Under the pieces are notes generated by a model. The model searched no databases. It saw nothing but the letters and a program-made list of their open reading frames with translations, and was not told the DNA's origin. Below, one piece after another: positions 30,076-42,206 of a stretch of 64,000 nucleotides of DNA (positions are counted from its first letter, which is position 1; each line of letters opens with the position of its first letter). The translations under genes were made by a program, and so were the position numbers. Source of the stretch: Eudorina sp. 2006-703-Eu-15 (Eukaryota; Chlorophyta; Chlorophyceae; Chlamydomonadales; Volvocaceae); contig BDSI01000147.1 of the NCBI GenBank assembly GCA_003117195.1, forward strand, positions 124,001 through 188,000, given 5' to 3'.

Positions 30076-31937
30076 CCAGGGGGGTCGACAGGGGGGTTCC
30101 CCCCATGTCCATTAAGGGGGGGTGCGGGGGGCATAGCCCCCCGCGAAACCCCTTCTCCATCCCTGGATAGTCTTTCTAATGGGGCGGGGGCTGTTATTAT
30201 TATTAGTATTGTTATTATTATTATTGCCCCCGCCTCTTATAGGTTCGCTACACAAAATTGACGAGCTACTATTCCTACATCGTACATCATCTCGTAGTAA
30301 ACAATGCCGGAACGCAAACCATCCGCTCCATTATCCGTCCATTATCCGCAACGTTATCATCTATTTCCGTGCGCTTGCCAGCAGCACAACAAAGCATTAC
30401 AACAACAACGCTCGCGAGCACCGCTCGCTTCCTTTTCGCTGCAAAATATGCTTCTGCCTAGTTCTGCTGATGATGACGTTCATTGCTATTGCGATGATTC
30501 ATTATTATGACGATTCCGCTGAGTAGTATTCCATTCCGCTTGCGAGCAGACAGTGCAACGCGACGTTCACGAATGCCGCACGGCGTTTGCTAGTTTTGAT
30601 GTCCTGCCCATTCTTCAGCGCATTCAACATTCGTCACGTACCTTCCACTGCCAGAGACGCCACATTGGTGCTGTGTCCTTTGCTGCTGAGGTCGGTGAAC
30701 GGGTTCAAATCGCTCCTCGCTTTCCACTTTCGTTGCGCCTCCGTTTTGTGAAGCCGCGCAGCTCTCTATTAATGACCGTACTATTTACTTCCCGAAAGCT
30801 ATTGGTATGCGTACAGACTGCTGCCTTTTTACAGGCGAGCTTCCTGCCGAGTTGCCACACATTGCTCGACTGCAAGGCAGTACACCTGTATGGCCCGCAG
30901 TTTGCTCCGTTCTTAACCTAACAACACGTCCATCACATTATTGCTTATTTCATATTATAACGGTGCGACTTTGACGGCTGAACTCATCGTTCATGTTGCG
31001 ATTGATCGTATTATTTCATGTTCCCGCCAACATAGCTTCAAGTTGCTTTCCGCTTCAGTACTGTCAATGGTTCATACACCACTGGCATTCGTTTTAAATT
31101 TCCTTTTGGATGCTTTTCAGTCGCATGAGTTTCTTAACTCACTTAACGTCATGTTCCGACATTGCTTTAATAAGTTGCTGTCCGCATCAGTACTGGGGAT
31201 TGTTTTTACACCACTAGCATTCGTTTTAAATGCCTTTCTGGATGCTTATCAGTCGCACGCGTTTCTTACCGCACTTATCGTCATGTTACGTATCTGTGGC
31301 CCGCCGCTTCGCCGCTTCGTCAATTCCTCAACCGTCATTTTCAAGCGCTGCGGACCTCTTATTTCATGACAGTAATTAAGATTTTGTTGGATGATATTCC
31401 ATCGCGGTGTGCTTCATAATGCTTGCCGCTCTTTTCCTTGTGCGGATGAGGCTCCATCCGCGATTCGCAACTCATATCCAACGTTACTGTCCGCACGACT
31501 GTGTAATGTCTTTGCAGCACTACGCCTGACGCCTGTCGCATACTGCCTTATTGATAGTGTCGCGGCTCGGGATAACACGTCCACTCTTCGTTTTGTGAGC
31601 CACCTTCCAACCACTTGTGTGCACTCCTCGCTAACACACTTCCAATGAATAAGCCCTCCAATCCCACAATCCTACATTATCATGGCAGCTTGCTTTCCAT
31701 CGTCGTGGTGGGGCACCACAACGATGAATTGCAAACTGCCATGATACTGTACTTGCTGCCTTACCATCCATGCACTGCTGCCTATCATGTCTGCTGTTGC
31801 CTGACTGTGCCTGCATCCTCATTTAACATGCACATACATCTCTGCTTTCAGCTCCCATCCGATGGTGTTTGTATCCTTTCATGTCATCACTCATTTCCTT
31901 CTTAGTACTTCATATATGACAGCACTGCCTTGTCATG
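30076..31937. repeat. Array unit 15, type C body
   Basis: An 1,862-bp type C unit with its hairpin at 30183-30234, nearly identical to unit 8. No gene is seen. Confidence 0.9.
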
Positions 31938-33996
31938 CCAGGGGGGATCGACAGGGGGGGTTCCCCCCCTGTCCATTAAGGGGGGGTGCGGGGGGGCCTA
32001 GCCCCTTTTTCATCCCTGAATAGTCTTTCTAATGGGGCGGGGGCTGTTATTATTATTAGTATTGTTATTATTGCCCCCGCCTTTTATATACTCGCTACAA
32101 TCTGGACGAGCAATCTCTGTACTGCACGCGCCCCGAAACCATGCGCCGCCGAATGGGAATCCATTCGTAGATACATACCTGCTTCCGATACCTGCTTCCG
32201 ATACTGTCGCGATTTTCGTAGATTCCTTTGCGATACTCTCGCGAGCACCGCTCGCTCTCTGATCCCTGTTCGCTGCAAAATTAATATATGCTTCTGCCTA
32301 GTGCTGATGCTGATGACCTTCATGGCTATTCCGCTGATTACGCAGATTCATTGGCTGCGCGTTTGCATGACGTTGTCCTGCCCATTCTTCGGCGCATTCA
32401 TCGTTGCTCACTTCCCACTGCCAAGAAAATGACGTCACGTTTCGCGCAGCACGTTTGGTGCTGTGTCGTTTGTCGTGAGGTCGGTGAACGTGGGATTGAA
32501 ATCGTTCGTCGCAGCTCACTTTGGTTCGGCCGTCGTTTTGTCAAGCCCGCCGCGCACCTAGCTCTGTATTAATGATGAACGTATTAATTTCGTTCCCGAA
32601 AGCTAATGGTAAGCCTACAGGCTGCAGCCATATTACATTCCAGCTTCCTCACGACTTGCCTCATCACATCGCTCGACTGCAAGGCAGTACACCTGTATGA
32701 CCCGCCGTTTCCTCCATTCTGAACTTCACAGAACGTTCGTCGCATTTTTGCGTATCTAATATTATAACGGCGCGGCTCTGGCTGAACTGTGCGTTCATGT
32801 TGCGATTCATCGTCTTTCATGATCTGAACTTGCTGTCCGCGTCACTTCTGTAAATTGTTTTTACACCACTGCGATTGATTTTAAATTCCCTTCTGGATGC
32901 TTCTCAGTTGCATGCCTTTCGGAACTGCCTTGACGTCATGGTAAGCCCGCTTTGCTCGTCATCACATTCTTCAACCGTCGTTCTGCAGCGCTGCGCACCT
33001 CTTGTTACGTGACAACAATTACGGTGTTTTGAGATAAAATTTCATCGCGGTGTGCATCATAAGCAGCTTCCTCCCGACTTGCCACACGTCGCTCGACTGC
33101 AAGGCAGTACACCATTATGGTCAGTTGCTTCCCCCTTCTTTAACGAGCAAAGCATTTATTGCATTATTCCTTATCTAACAATATAACGGCGCGGCCCGGG
33201 CTGAACTGCGCGTTCATGTCGCGATTCATCGTATTTCGTTCATGTTCCGACATTGCTTTAACTTGCTCTCCGCATCAGTACTGTGATTTGTTTTAACACA
33301 ACTAGCATTCCTTTTCAATTTACGTCTTTACGCTTTTCAGTCGCATGCGTTTCTTACCTCTCTTAACGTCATCACCTGTCGGCCTCTTCGTGACATCCTT
33401 CAACCGTCATTTTCAGGCGCTGCGCACCTCTTGTTACGTGACAGCAGTTACGGTGTTGTTAGATGATGTTTCAGTGCGGTGTGCTTCATAAGGTAGGCTT
33501 GCCGCTCTTTTCCTTGTGCGGATCGGGCTCCGCGATTCGCAACTCACTTTCCGACGTTAATGTCCGCACCACTGTGAAATGTCTGTGCAGCACTACGTAG
33601 GAACCCTTTAGCATACTTACTTACTTTTAGCGTCGCGGCTCGGGATAACACGTCCACTCTTCCTTTCGTCATCCACTTCCCAACCGCTTGCACGCCTCGC
33701 TCCAACACTCTTCCACTCTTCCAATAAACGGCCTGTTCAAACCCACAATCCTACATGATCATGGCAGCTTGCTTCCCATCGTCATGATGGGGCACCACAA
33801 CGATGAATTGCAAGCTGCCATGATACTGTACCTGCCTCATGCAAGTGCATTCTCATGCATGTGTACTATACCTGCTTGCAGAGTCTCAGAATCATGCACA
33901 TCCTTCCTTCAGCTGCTATGTGGGTTCTCATGTCTGCTTTCCTTTCATGTCTGACATGTGCCTCTTCTCTATCCATCACAGCACTGACTCGTCATG
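31938..33996. repeat. Array unit 16, chimeric A/B body
   Basis: A 2,059-bp unit with its hairpin at 32036-32081. Its G-tract module has lost the CCGCGAAACCCC segment (GCCTAGCCCCTTTTTCATCC). The body starts as type A, but from about 32,480-32,520 it carries B-type variants matching unit 7 closely, so a crossover or conversion tract lies there. Confidence 0.85.
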
Positions 33997-34573
33997 CCAG
34001 GGGGGGTCGACAGGGGGGTTCCCCCATGTCCATTAAGGGGGGGTGCGGGGGGCATAGCCCCCCGCGAAACCCCTTCTCCATCCCTGGATAGTCTGTCTAA
34101 TGGGGCGGGGGCTGTTATTATTATTAGTATTGGTATTGTTATTATTATTATTTGTATTGTTATTGCCCCCGCCTCTTATATACTCGCTACAAAATCTTCA
34201 TCTCGCTCGTCGCTGCACCCTTTCGTTCGGCCGTCCTTTTGTCAAGCCGCGCACCTACGTACCCCTCTATTAATGTTGAATGTATTCATTTCGTTCCCGA
34301 AACCTAATGGTACAGCCATATTACATTCCAGGTTCGTCCCAAGTTGCCTGACATCGCTCGACTGCAAAGCAGTACACCTGTATGACCCGCCGTTTCCTCC
34401 ATTCTGAAGTTAACAAAACGTTCCTCGCATTTCTGCGTATCTAATATTATAACGGCGCGGCTCAGGCGCAACTGTGCGTTCAGGTCGCGATTCATCGTCT
34501 CTCATGTTCTGAACTTGCTGTCCGCGTCACTTCTGTAAATTATTTTTATTGTACCACTGCGATTGATTTTAAA
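33997..34573. repeat. Array unit 17, start of a decayed type B unit
   Basis: The hairpin spans 34104-34173, and its loop variant (TTTGTATTGTTATT next to the 3' arm) is shared only with unit 18. The body has lost about 330 bp just after the hairpin (CTCGCTCGT joined to CGCTGCACCC). From there rightwards the match to other units weakens. Confidence 0.85.
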
Positions 34574-35770
34574 TTCCTTCCTGGATGCTTTTCAGTCGCA
34601 TGCGTGTCGAAACGCATGCGAACCTGCCGCCGATACCATTCGTCCATACCTTTCCATATTCCAATCGCTGATCGGAGATACCAGTCCGATACCTGTATTC
34701 ATCACAGTACTATTTATTACGCCTCTACCTCAAACAGACTAGTTAATGTGCCTCAAAAATCCGGCCTTACACGCCAGCTTCCGACTTGCCAGACAGCGCT
34801 GGGGTGCAAGGCAGTACACCATTGTGATCAGCCGTCTTCCCCATCTCGACGAAGCAAAGCGTCTACTGCATCTTTCTTTACCTAAAGATATAACGATAGG
34901 CCTGCAGCTCTACTGATGGAATGTCATTGCTTTGCTCGCTGTCCGCATGAGCACCAACTACACCAGTTCAAATTCCTTCTTTGCGCTTGCTTCTCAGCCG
35001 CATGCACTGCTGACGTGCCTCACGTGCACCCCAGGTTACATGACAGCAACGATGTTTTTATATAACGGTTCCTGCTGATTACCTTGTGTGCCTAGAAGCC
35101 TGCAACGGCTACAACCGTTCATCTTCTCGGAAATATGTCCCCGAAACCTTGCTCCACACTTGACTGCCTTCATTACTGCCTTCAATTTCTGCCTTCATTT
35201 TCTTTTCACACGCACATGTCTGCTCCACCATGTCCCCAGTTGTAAAGCAAGGCATCGTAATAGCCAAGCAATGTCCATACGTCGATAACTGCAACCAACA
35301 ACACCCGTCTCAGGTGTCTTCCTATCTAGACTTTTCCAAATAACGCTCATTGTAACCTCAAGTAATCTTTGTGAACAGCGACGCAGCCCTGTCCAATGCC
35401 GCCGCACACCTCTTCCATATCGGGATCCGTTCATCACTTTCTGACCACTTCGTAGTACCTGGAACGCATTCTTGACGACATGAAATTGCTGTATTTGTCT
35501 GTAATACTGAGCAGTAATGAAATACATCCAAACTTGAGGTTCGCATCCCAACCTTCCAAGGCCCGTACGTCCTCGACTGCAAGGCAATACATCCGTATGA
35601 AACGCCGTTTGCCCCAGTCTTACAACTACATATTATGTACACATTTTCCTGTATTATAAGACCTACTTTTCGCCCACTACAACGCCAGAGCCCACCCCAG
35701 TCACGCACACCACTTCCTGTGACTGACTTCTGGATATTTTCCCAGTATTACTGTTGGATGCCTATCAGTC
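34574..35770. repeat. Degenerate array sequence at the island's left edge
   Basis: Traces of the unit remain: GGTGCAAGGCAGTACACCATT near 34,803, CTCGACTGCAAGGCAATACAT near 35,572, and GGATGCCTATCAGTCCCAC near 35,757. Each matches a sub-repeat head or the nested sub-repeat with many changes. Minus-strand open frames here resemble nothing known and are not called. Confidence 0.7.
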
Positions 35771-35919
35771 CCACAACATCTCGGAAATGATATATATATA
35801 GATGTACATTTCATCGGCTTCTCCACACACCTACTGGAAATGCATTCCGATCTACGGTATATATGCAACTCTGCTCGTCGTTTACGACACATCTTTCGCC
35901 CCATCGACGTGCACCACTG

Positions 35920-35928
35920 TATAAATAG
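35920..35928 (+). promoter_or_regulatory. TATA-box-like site
   Basis: TATAAATAG lies 90 bp before the ATG at 36018, a reasonable spacing for a core promoter TATA box given a short 5' leader. It is outside recognisable array sequence. Base composition alone could produce it by chance. Confidence 0.4.
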
Positions 35929-36017
35929 GTGCCTATTTTTCGCCATTCCACCTGTTTACTGTGATGCTGACATACATGCTATGTGTTATGGCGGTATAAC
36001 GTCATTGGACAGCAATT

Positions 36018-36635
36018 ATGAACGGCGTCGCCATGTACGCGTTCTTCTATGTCTTTATCGCCGTGTACAATGGTAAGCGTCAAAACACGCATCTCCTTCG
36101 CCATTCATTCTCATATTCACATTTTGCGTCATACAGGTGTGAAGCTGTGTACCAAGGCGCCACATTCACGATGGCGCTGTTTGGTCTGCGGACGTTTCTC
36201 GTATTCGCCTCTCCTCTCTATCTGTGGTGAGCGCCCCATTCTTACATGCTCAAAACACACCGACTTTATACAGGTGTGACAGCCACACTCCTACACTACG
36301 CTGCTCAGACGCTCCTTCGTGTTGCATTCCGGAACGTTTTCGGCTGGCAGGCACGCAGGCTTACCACGTACAGTGCACTGCACATTTCATCAATTATTTC
36401 ATTCTATACACCAATATACAATGCATTCGTTATGGTGTTCGCACCTGTTCTCCCTGCAGTGTGGGCGTCCACCGTTGCTGGCCGTCCAGTGCCGCAATCC
36501 AAGACTTGCTCCATTGCTACTTGCGCCAAAGTGCCCCAGAAGACAACATGGAATGCCGCCAATTTCTTCAATGCGCTTTTCGCGCTGCTATTGCTACTTG
36601 TACTCATGGTACTGCCAGGTGAGACGCACCAATAG
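36018..36635 (+). CDS. Predicted three-exon gene for a small membrane protein
   Basis: The family is not recognised. Predicted exons are 36018-36072, 36137-36226 and 36274-36635. Both introns (64 and 47 bp) interrupt a glycine codon in phase 1, with donors G|GTAAGC and G|GTGAGC and acceptors CATACAG|GT and TATACAG|GT. Splicing gives one open frame of about 168 residues ending at TAG. The start (MNGVAMYAFFYVFIAVYNG) is hydrophobic like a signal peptide or membrane anchor. The middle is short, with Cys at CTK, CLVCG and SICG. The last 25 residues contain a strong membrane segment (FFNALFALLLLLVLMVLPGE). It lies 199 bp upstream of the Rep-helicase start on the same strand and shares a 3' element with the frame after it. 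It could be element cargo, an element gene or a host gene. Splicing is inferred from sites and frame only. Confidence 0.6.
36073..36136 (+). other. Predicted phase-1 intron
   Basis: A 64-bp intron, GTAAGC to CATACAG, splitting a Gly codon. Confidence 0.6.
36227..36273 (+). other. Predicted phase-1 intron
   Basis: A 47-bp intron, GTGAGC to TATACAG, again splitting a Gly codon. Its ends resemble those of the previous intron. Confidence 0.6.
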
Positions 36636-36704
36636 GTACATAGTCAGCCCCATCTGTACTGCTGCTCATGTGTGATGCCCACATTGGGGGGAAGTCCAGC
36701 ACTT

Positions 36705-36765
36705 CATCATAATAATATAAGTAATACACCGCCCAGCACCCTGCCGTGCGCTATGGGGACAGACA
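36705..36765 (+). promoter_or_regulatory. 3' element copy 1 (possible gene-end signal)
   Basis: An AT-rich stretch (TCATCATAATAATATAAG), then CAGCACCC, a CGTG word, and TATGGGGACAGACA. It starts 70 bp after the stop of the membrane-protein gene and aligns with 43041-43110, which lies 89 bp after the stop of another frame. The AATAAT words could serve in polyadenylation. Confidence 0.5.
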
Positions 36766-36833
36766 TCTTCACCGGTTACACACAAACACCAAGAAATGCG
36801 TGTGCCACTTGAACGCTCCTCTATGCAGGCACC

Positions 36834-39800
36834 ATGGCTACGGACCCCGCCCAGCAGAACTACGCTGCGTTCCTGCAATTCATGCAAACGCAGCAAGGTC
36901 GCCAGGCACAACAAGCCATACCACCCGCCACTCAACCTCCCAATCCGCCACCGGGACCACCACCAGCCGTACCACCACCAACACCGACGCCTCCACCACC
37001 TTTCCATACGGCTCCACCACCTCTGTTACCTATACCCACGATACCAGCACCCGCTGCTGCACCACCTCTGCCATTCTCACCTGAAGCCTTCCAGCACTTC
37101 CTCCAATTTGTAAGTGCTGAAATGGTGAAATGTGTGTGCACCTTGCTGTGCTGCTCTGCTGTGCTCAACGCAGACACATACATGCTCATACTTGCTGCTC
37201 ACACTCACTTGCAACTCTACAACGTCCATCACAAAAACATCCAAATACACTACTCATCTCACTGCCCCTGCCCCACCGTCCTGCCCCGAACTTTCCAGCA
37301 GGCCCACATTCAAAATCAAGGACTTCAACAACCGCCACCGCCACCGCCACCGCCACCGCCACCACCGGTACAAGTTGCAATGGCACCCTTGCCCCATCAA
37401 CAGCCCCCACCACAACCAGCACCCCCGACCCCCACCACCCCACCACCGCCCCAGCAGCAGGTTCAACAGCTGCAACAACAGCTCCAACAAATGCAGCAAT
37501 TGCTCTTCACCAACACACAGCAGCAGGTATGCCCACTCTAGCCTTGAATGTCTGCTCAAACTTATCTCATATCCCCCTCTCTCATGTTCGGGCACCTGTT
37601 CAACATAGTCTGGTATGCTTGTACATAGGCTGGTTATATATACATTGCTGAACTACCCCCCCTGTAATCTAGCTACACTTCTCTGTCTAGCCTCCCATGT
37701 GCCATATGTGTCCGGCCTCATCAATGTTCACCCATTCATGCACACACAACACTCTCACCTAACACACACTCCCCCAATTATTCCCTGTGCATGCTCCAGC
37801 AGGCGCAAGTGCCCGTCACGACTGCTCCTGCCACACCCTCGCCACCGGCTCCAGTACCAGCAGTGCCTTTACACCTTTTACCACCAGACCAGGGCGGACC
37901 CAGTGGCTCAAATGGTGGTGGGTGGGAATGGCAGTGTGGGCTGACTGATGACGCTATAGGTACCTCGCAAGTCTTGCACACCAGTCTCAGCAAGCACATG
38001 GATGCCTGCCTCACAAACGCAATTATGTGCCCGCTGTGTTCAGCTGTTGTGCTGGGTGACCAGATTACTAGTCGGTACATCTACAACCACATGCGCTGGT
38101 ATCAGCTGGCGCCAGGTGAAGCACTAAATAACCTTCCTGGTGTGCTAGAGTGCCCACACAACATAAACTGGGTCAAGTCGAAAAAGAACGGCACAATTGT
38201 TCTGGTGTGTAAAGGATGCATGCCGGACAGCAAAACCCCAAACTCTAACAAAAACTGGCTAACAGGCATTTCAACTGCTGACCGCAAATGGCTGCTGCGC
38301 CAACCACATGAAGCACTAGCTGCCATGTCTTTCTTAACCCCCATTGTGTCGTTTGGCACCTTAACAAGGGATTTTTATTATGCACGTGGAGAAGGCCCAG
38401 CAACTGCAACAAGCCTTACTGCTGGGTACCTGGGACCTATGGTAAAGCTTGTATCAGCCATGTCCGAATCTACTCGTACTGCTGTGGCAGCAATGATTCT
38501 GCGACTTAAAGCAACAAGCGTGTACTTCCGGAGTTATGTCACACTCTTTGAAAGCAACCGCAAAGCACACCCACTGCTGGATCCCGTCCACCTGCCGGTC
38601 ATGGCGGCGGCAGCAGCCCGCGCCCCCAATCCAGCACTTCACGTTCACAGCGGTGCCAATACACACGTGTCCGCAACCGCAATATCAAATCACGTTCATT
38701 TATGCCACCAACCAACACAGTCCACGCCCACAACAGCTGCCAATCCTCTTCCTGTGATGGGCTCAGTTCTTGCATCAGAATGTGCAACAACCAAGCATAT
38801 CCACCTTAATAACACAGACCCAGACGTCCCACCAATGGAAATTGCTTCAAAGCCATACATGTTTCCAACGGGGTCAGGAGCATGGCAATCATCACACCAA
38901 AGCAGTCAGAGGACGGGGACATACACCAACTACCTCGCTTTTAGAACAAACCAACAATGGCTAACACATTTCACCATGGATCCCGCCTGGCTACTGGAGG
39001 CATACCAGCTCAAAATCAAACAGGAACTCCATGCCTCACCTGTGTCTTGCCAAGTCAGCAGCGCTGCTCGTGACACCTTCAACCTTTCATCTGCTGACTG
39101 CCGTCGCATGCGTCACGCCCTTCCTCAAAATGTCACTGGGTCACCTCGATATTTCTTACAACATCTCAACCAAGCGAAAGCTGCATGCTTGGCTCTAGGA
39201 AAACCGCCAGACTTCTTCCTCACCATCACCTGCAACGAGTTCCAGTGGCCTGAAATGCTGAACCTAACGACACAAGTACAGTCCCTGCTGGCTCTCCCGC
39301 ATGACAACCCAATTCGCAATGCATTCACTCGTGCACCCTGTGAGGTTGGCCGACTGTTTTGTGTACGCATGCAATGGTTCATCAACACTTTCTTAGACAA
39401 CACCCCGGGTGTAGAAAACCCCATCTTTGGCCAAGTCCTGTACCACCTCACCAAAATTGAGTTCCAATGTCGTGGATCATGCCATGCCCACCTTGCCATC
39501 ACATTGTGCAACCAAGCTGACGTGGACAGACTTGACAAAGAGATTATTGCTACCATACCCGACATCAACCGTTACCCACAACTGGACACACCCTTTTGGC
39601 GTCGTGTCTTCACATTGGTCAATGCATGTCAAATTCATAAGTGCAGTGCCGCCACTTGTCAGGCACATGGTGGTGCTTGCTCACGCCTGTTTCCCCGGCC
39701 TCCATGCGCATCCACATACCTTGACCCCGCCCTGGACCGATACGAGTACATGCGCCTGACACCAGCTGATGGCATGGTCATTAATTACCATCCGGCACTC

Positions 39801-42053
39801 CTATACATCCTTGGCTGCTCTTGTCACCTTCAACATGGCACACAAACTGGGTGGGTTAACTACTTGCTCAAATACCAGCTAAAAGTTGACACCCAAGGGT
39901 ATATTCCCATCACAGCATCAACTATTCATGCATTTGGCCTGCCTGAATCCGTGAGTTATAGCACAATCCAAGCATGCGCAGCATCCCTGCACACCAAAGT
40001 TGTCTCCGTGAATGAGGCAGCTTGGGTGCTGCAGAACAATGACTTGGTTTGGACTTGCCCAAACCTCGCCTATGTTCGTATCAACCTTGATGCCCCACAA
40101 CACCGGCACTTCACATTCGGACGTTCAGATGACTGGCATGTAACAGACACCTACTATGACCGCCCACCAGCCCTACACCATGTCACCATAGTGCCCTTCA
40201 AAACAGACTACATCATTAAAACGTCTAACAAAACACTAGATGAACTGCAACAAGACCCCTTGTTTGTCTGCAGCATTGATCACAAGCCCGGAAAACACTA
40301 CTTTGTTAACCCTGTGAAAACAGTGCCGGTCCTGCGTGCATTCGGTCCACGTGATGGTGACTCCTTCTATTACTCTGAACTCCTGCAACGCTTCCCATTC
40401 ACGTGCAACGATGAGGCCTTTGCCATTCAGGACAACCTCACTAAGACCTGGATTGAAGCTGCATATCTGTACGGCATCTTCACATCGGATGACGACTTGA
40501 CTAACTTTGTTGCCACTCATCCAAAATACTTGTGGGAAGGAGATGCAAAAGACAGTAACCTCGACTTCATTGCTTCTGAAAGTCCCATTCAAACAATGCT
40601 GCTCAAACGTGAAATACTCTGGCAAGAAGGCTTAGACGCTCACGCTGGTATACTGCCAGTGCAACTGCCCGTACCAGCTGCAGACCTTTCATCTTTCTTC
40701 AAACGTAGCATTGGTCGCGAGTATGTCGCACCACCGGACCCAAGCCTCATCCGGCCATTACTGTCACAATGCATGTCTGACCCTGATCAGGCAAACGCCA
40801 TCAATTCGCTCTTCAACACAAAACGCACTCACAACCTTTGGCGTATTCAAGGACCAGCAGGGCATGGGAAAACACATCTCTTACATGCTGTCATCGGCTT
40901 AGCTGCCACACGTGGCCTGCGTGTTATCCTATGCGCAACAACCGCAAAAGCAGCCCAACTACTAGGACCAACTGCAATGACTGCACACCATGCTTTCGGG
41001 TTTCAAGGTGACACCTTCATTCCATTGACAGATCAAGCGCTCCTCATGTACATCCGTATGGCTGATGTCATTGCTATTGACGAAATCAGCATGGCAACAG
41101 CTGAGTTCCTGCAACAGATACACCAGCGAACACTTGATGCTGCTCCCAACGGCGAAAATAGGCCTTTTGCGGGGAAGCTTGTGCTCATGTCCGGTGACAA
41201 ACATCAACTGCCTGCAGTATGCTCCAGGAAATGTGATGAAGCGACTTGCATTCACCAACCATATCGATGGCCTTTATGGCGCCACTTCCGTGAGCTCAAT
41301 CTGCGCACCAATCATAGGCAGGACCCAGCAAACGCTACTTGGATCGCTGCACTCAATTGCCTTCGCATTGCACAGCCCTCACCTGACATCTTAGCATTGC
41401 TACAGTCACGCGTGCTACCATTAGGCACCTCGCCACCCATGCTCCCAAACATCTGGTTCATTGCAGGCACAAATGAGGAGGTCGACACTTACAACCTTAA
41501 CCATACACAGGCGCTGTATGCCAATCAACTAGTTGATTGCAGCGCTGAGGACACACTCCGCCAATCCGAACGCTTCACAGAAGCAGATGCCAACTACCTG
41601 CGCAAACAAATGTCCGATCATGGTGTGCTCAGGCAATCACTCTTTGTCGCCCCAGGCATGACACTCATGATCACTAAAAACCTCACTCACCCACCTGTGC
41701 ATAACGGCATGTTAGTACAAGTGCACTCTGCCACACCAAACACCATTACTGTGTATGTCCCGACACAGAATCGCACCGTTCACCTCTCACGCATCATAAA
41801 CCAAAAGTACAAATGTGGTGCACGTCTCACCAGGAAAGGCTTCCCAGCTGTGCCAGCTTTCGCAAGAACAGTACACAAAGTTCAAGGCGACACCATCTCG
41901 GACTATGTCTTCATTGACTTTACAAACATGTCCAGACTTGGACAAGCTTATGTTGCTTTGTCACGCGTTGTACACCTTGATCGCTTATTTATTCTCCCAC
42001 CTGGCATCCAGCTCACACCCAGCATGTTCAACCCGCATGTGCCGCCCCTGTAA
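36834..42053 (+). CDS. Helitron-type Rep-helicase (rolling-circle transposase)
   Basis: Predicted exons are 36834-37109, 37299-37526 and 37800-42053, all joined in phase 0, giving about 1,585 residues. The start follows a good context (GCACCATGG). Residues 1-168 are Pro- and Gln-rich, with a polyproline run and a QQQVQQLQQQLQQMQQLL coiled-coil-like stretch. Cys/His clusters follow at about 214-325 (CPLC, CKGC). The Rep nuclease motifs are FFLTITCNEFQWPEM (about 638-655), FQCRGSCHAHL with the HxH metal ligands (about 721-735), and YLLKYQLK with tyrosines at about 856 and 860. A Pif1-like SF1 helicase follows: Walker A GPAGHGKT (1186-1193), Walker B IDEIS (Asp about 1262), SGDKHQLPAV, FARTVHKVQGDT, and YVALSRV (1552-1558). 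The family nicks DNA, attaches covalently by tyrosine and unwinds during transposition. All catalytic residues looked for are present and no stop or frameshift interrupts it, so it may be functional. No OTU, RPA or endonuclease domain is seen. Confidence 0.93.
37110..37298 (+). other. Predicted intron 1 of the Rep-helicase gene
   Basis: A 189-bp intron with donor TTT|GTAAGT and acceptor TTTCCAG|CAG, phase 0. The frame stays open through it (63 codons), so retention would not truncate the protein. The composition change and strong donor favour an intron. Confidence 0.6.
37527..37799 (+). other. Predicted intron 2 of the Rep-helicase gene
   Basis: A 273-bp intron with donor CAG|GTATGC and acceptor CTCCAG|CAG, phase 0. 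In-frame stops within it mean it must be spliced out if the Pro/Gln-rich exons belong to the protein; otherwise translation could start at ATG 37791, giving 1,420 residues. Confidence 0.65.
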
Positions 42054-42206
42054 TGGAACACCCCGCCACACCTGCCAACGGGCATTCTGTACTGAAGGTA
42101 CAATCCATGGGCAATGCTTACGACTGCGGGTCAGCTTGCGTTCGGTGCCTGCTGCGTCATTAGTTAGCCCATGCATGCTTCTACCTGCCCATTTGCCATG
42201 TTGCAG

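Noticed and set aside
37110..37298. Coding sequence between the Pro/Gln-rich exons
   Set aside because: The frame is open, but a GTAAGT donor, a pyrimidine-containing acceptor and a change in composition favour an intron.
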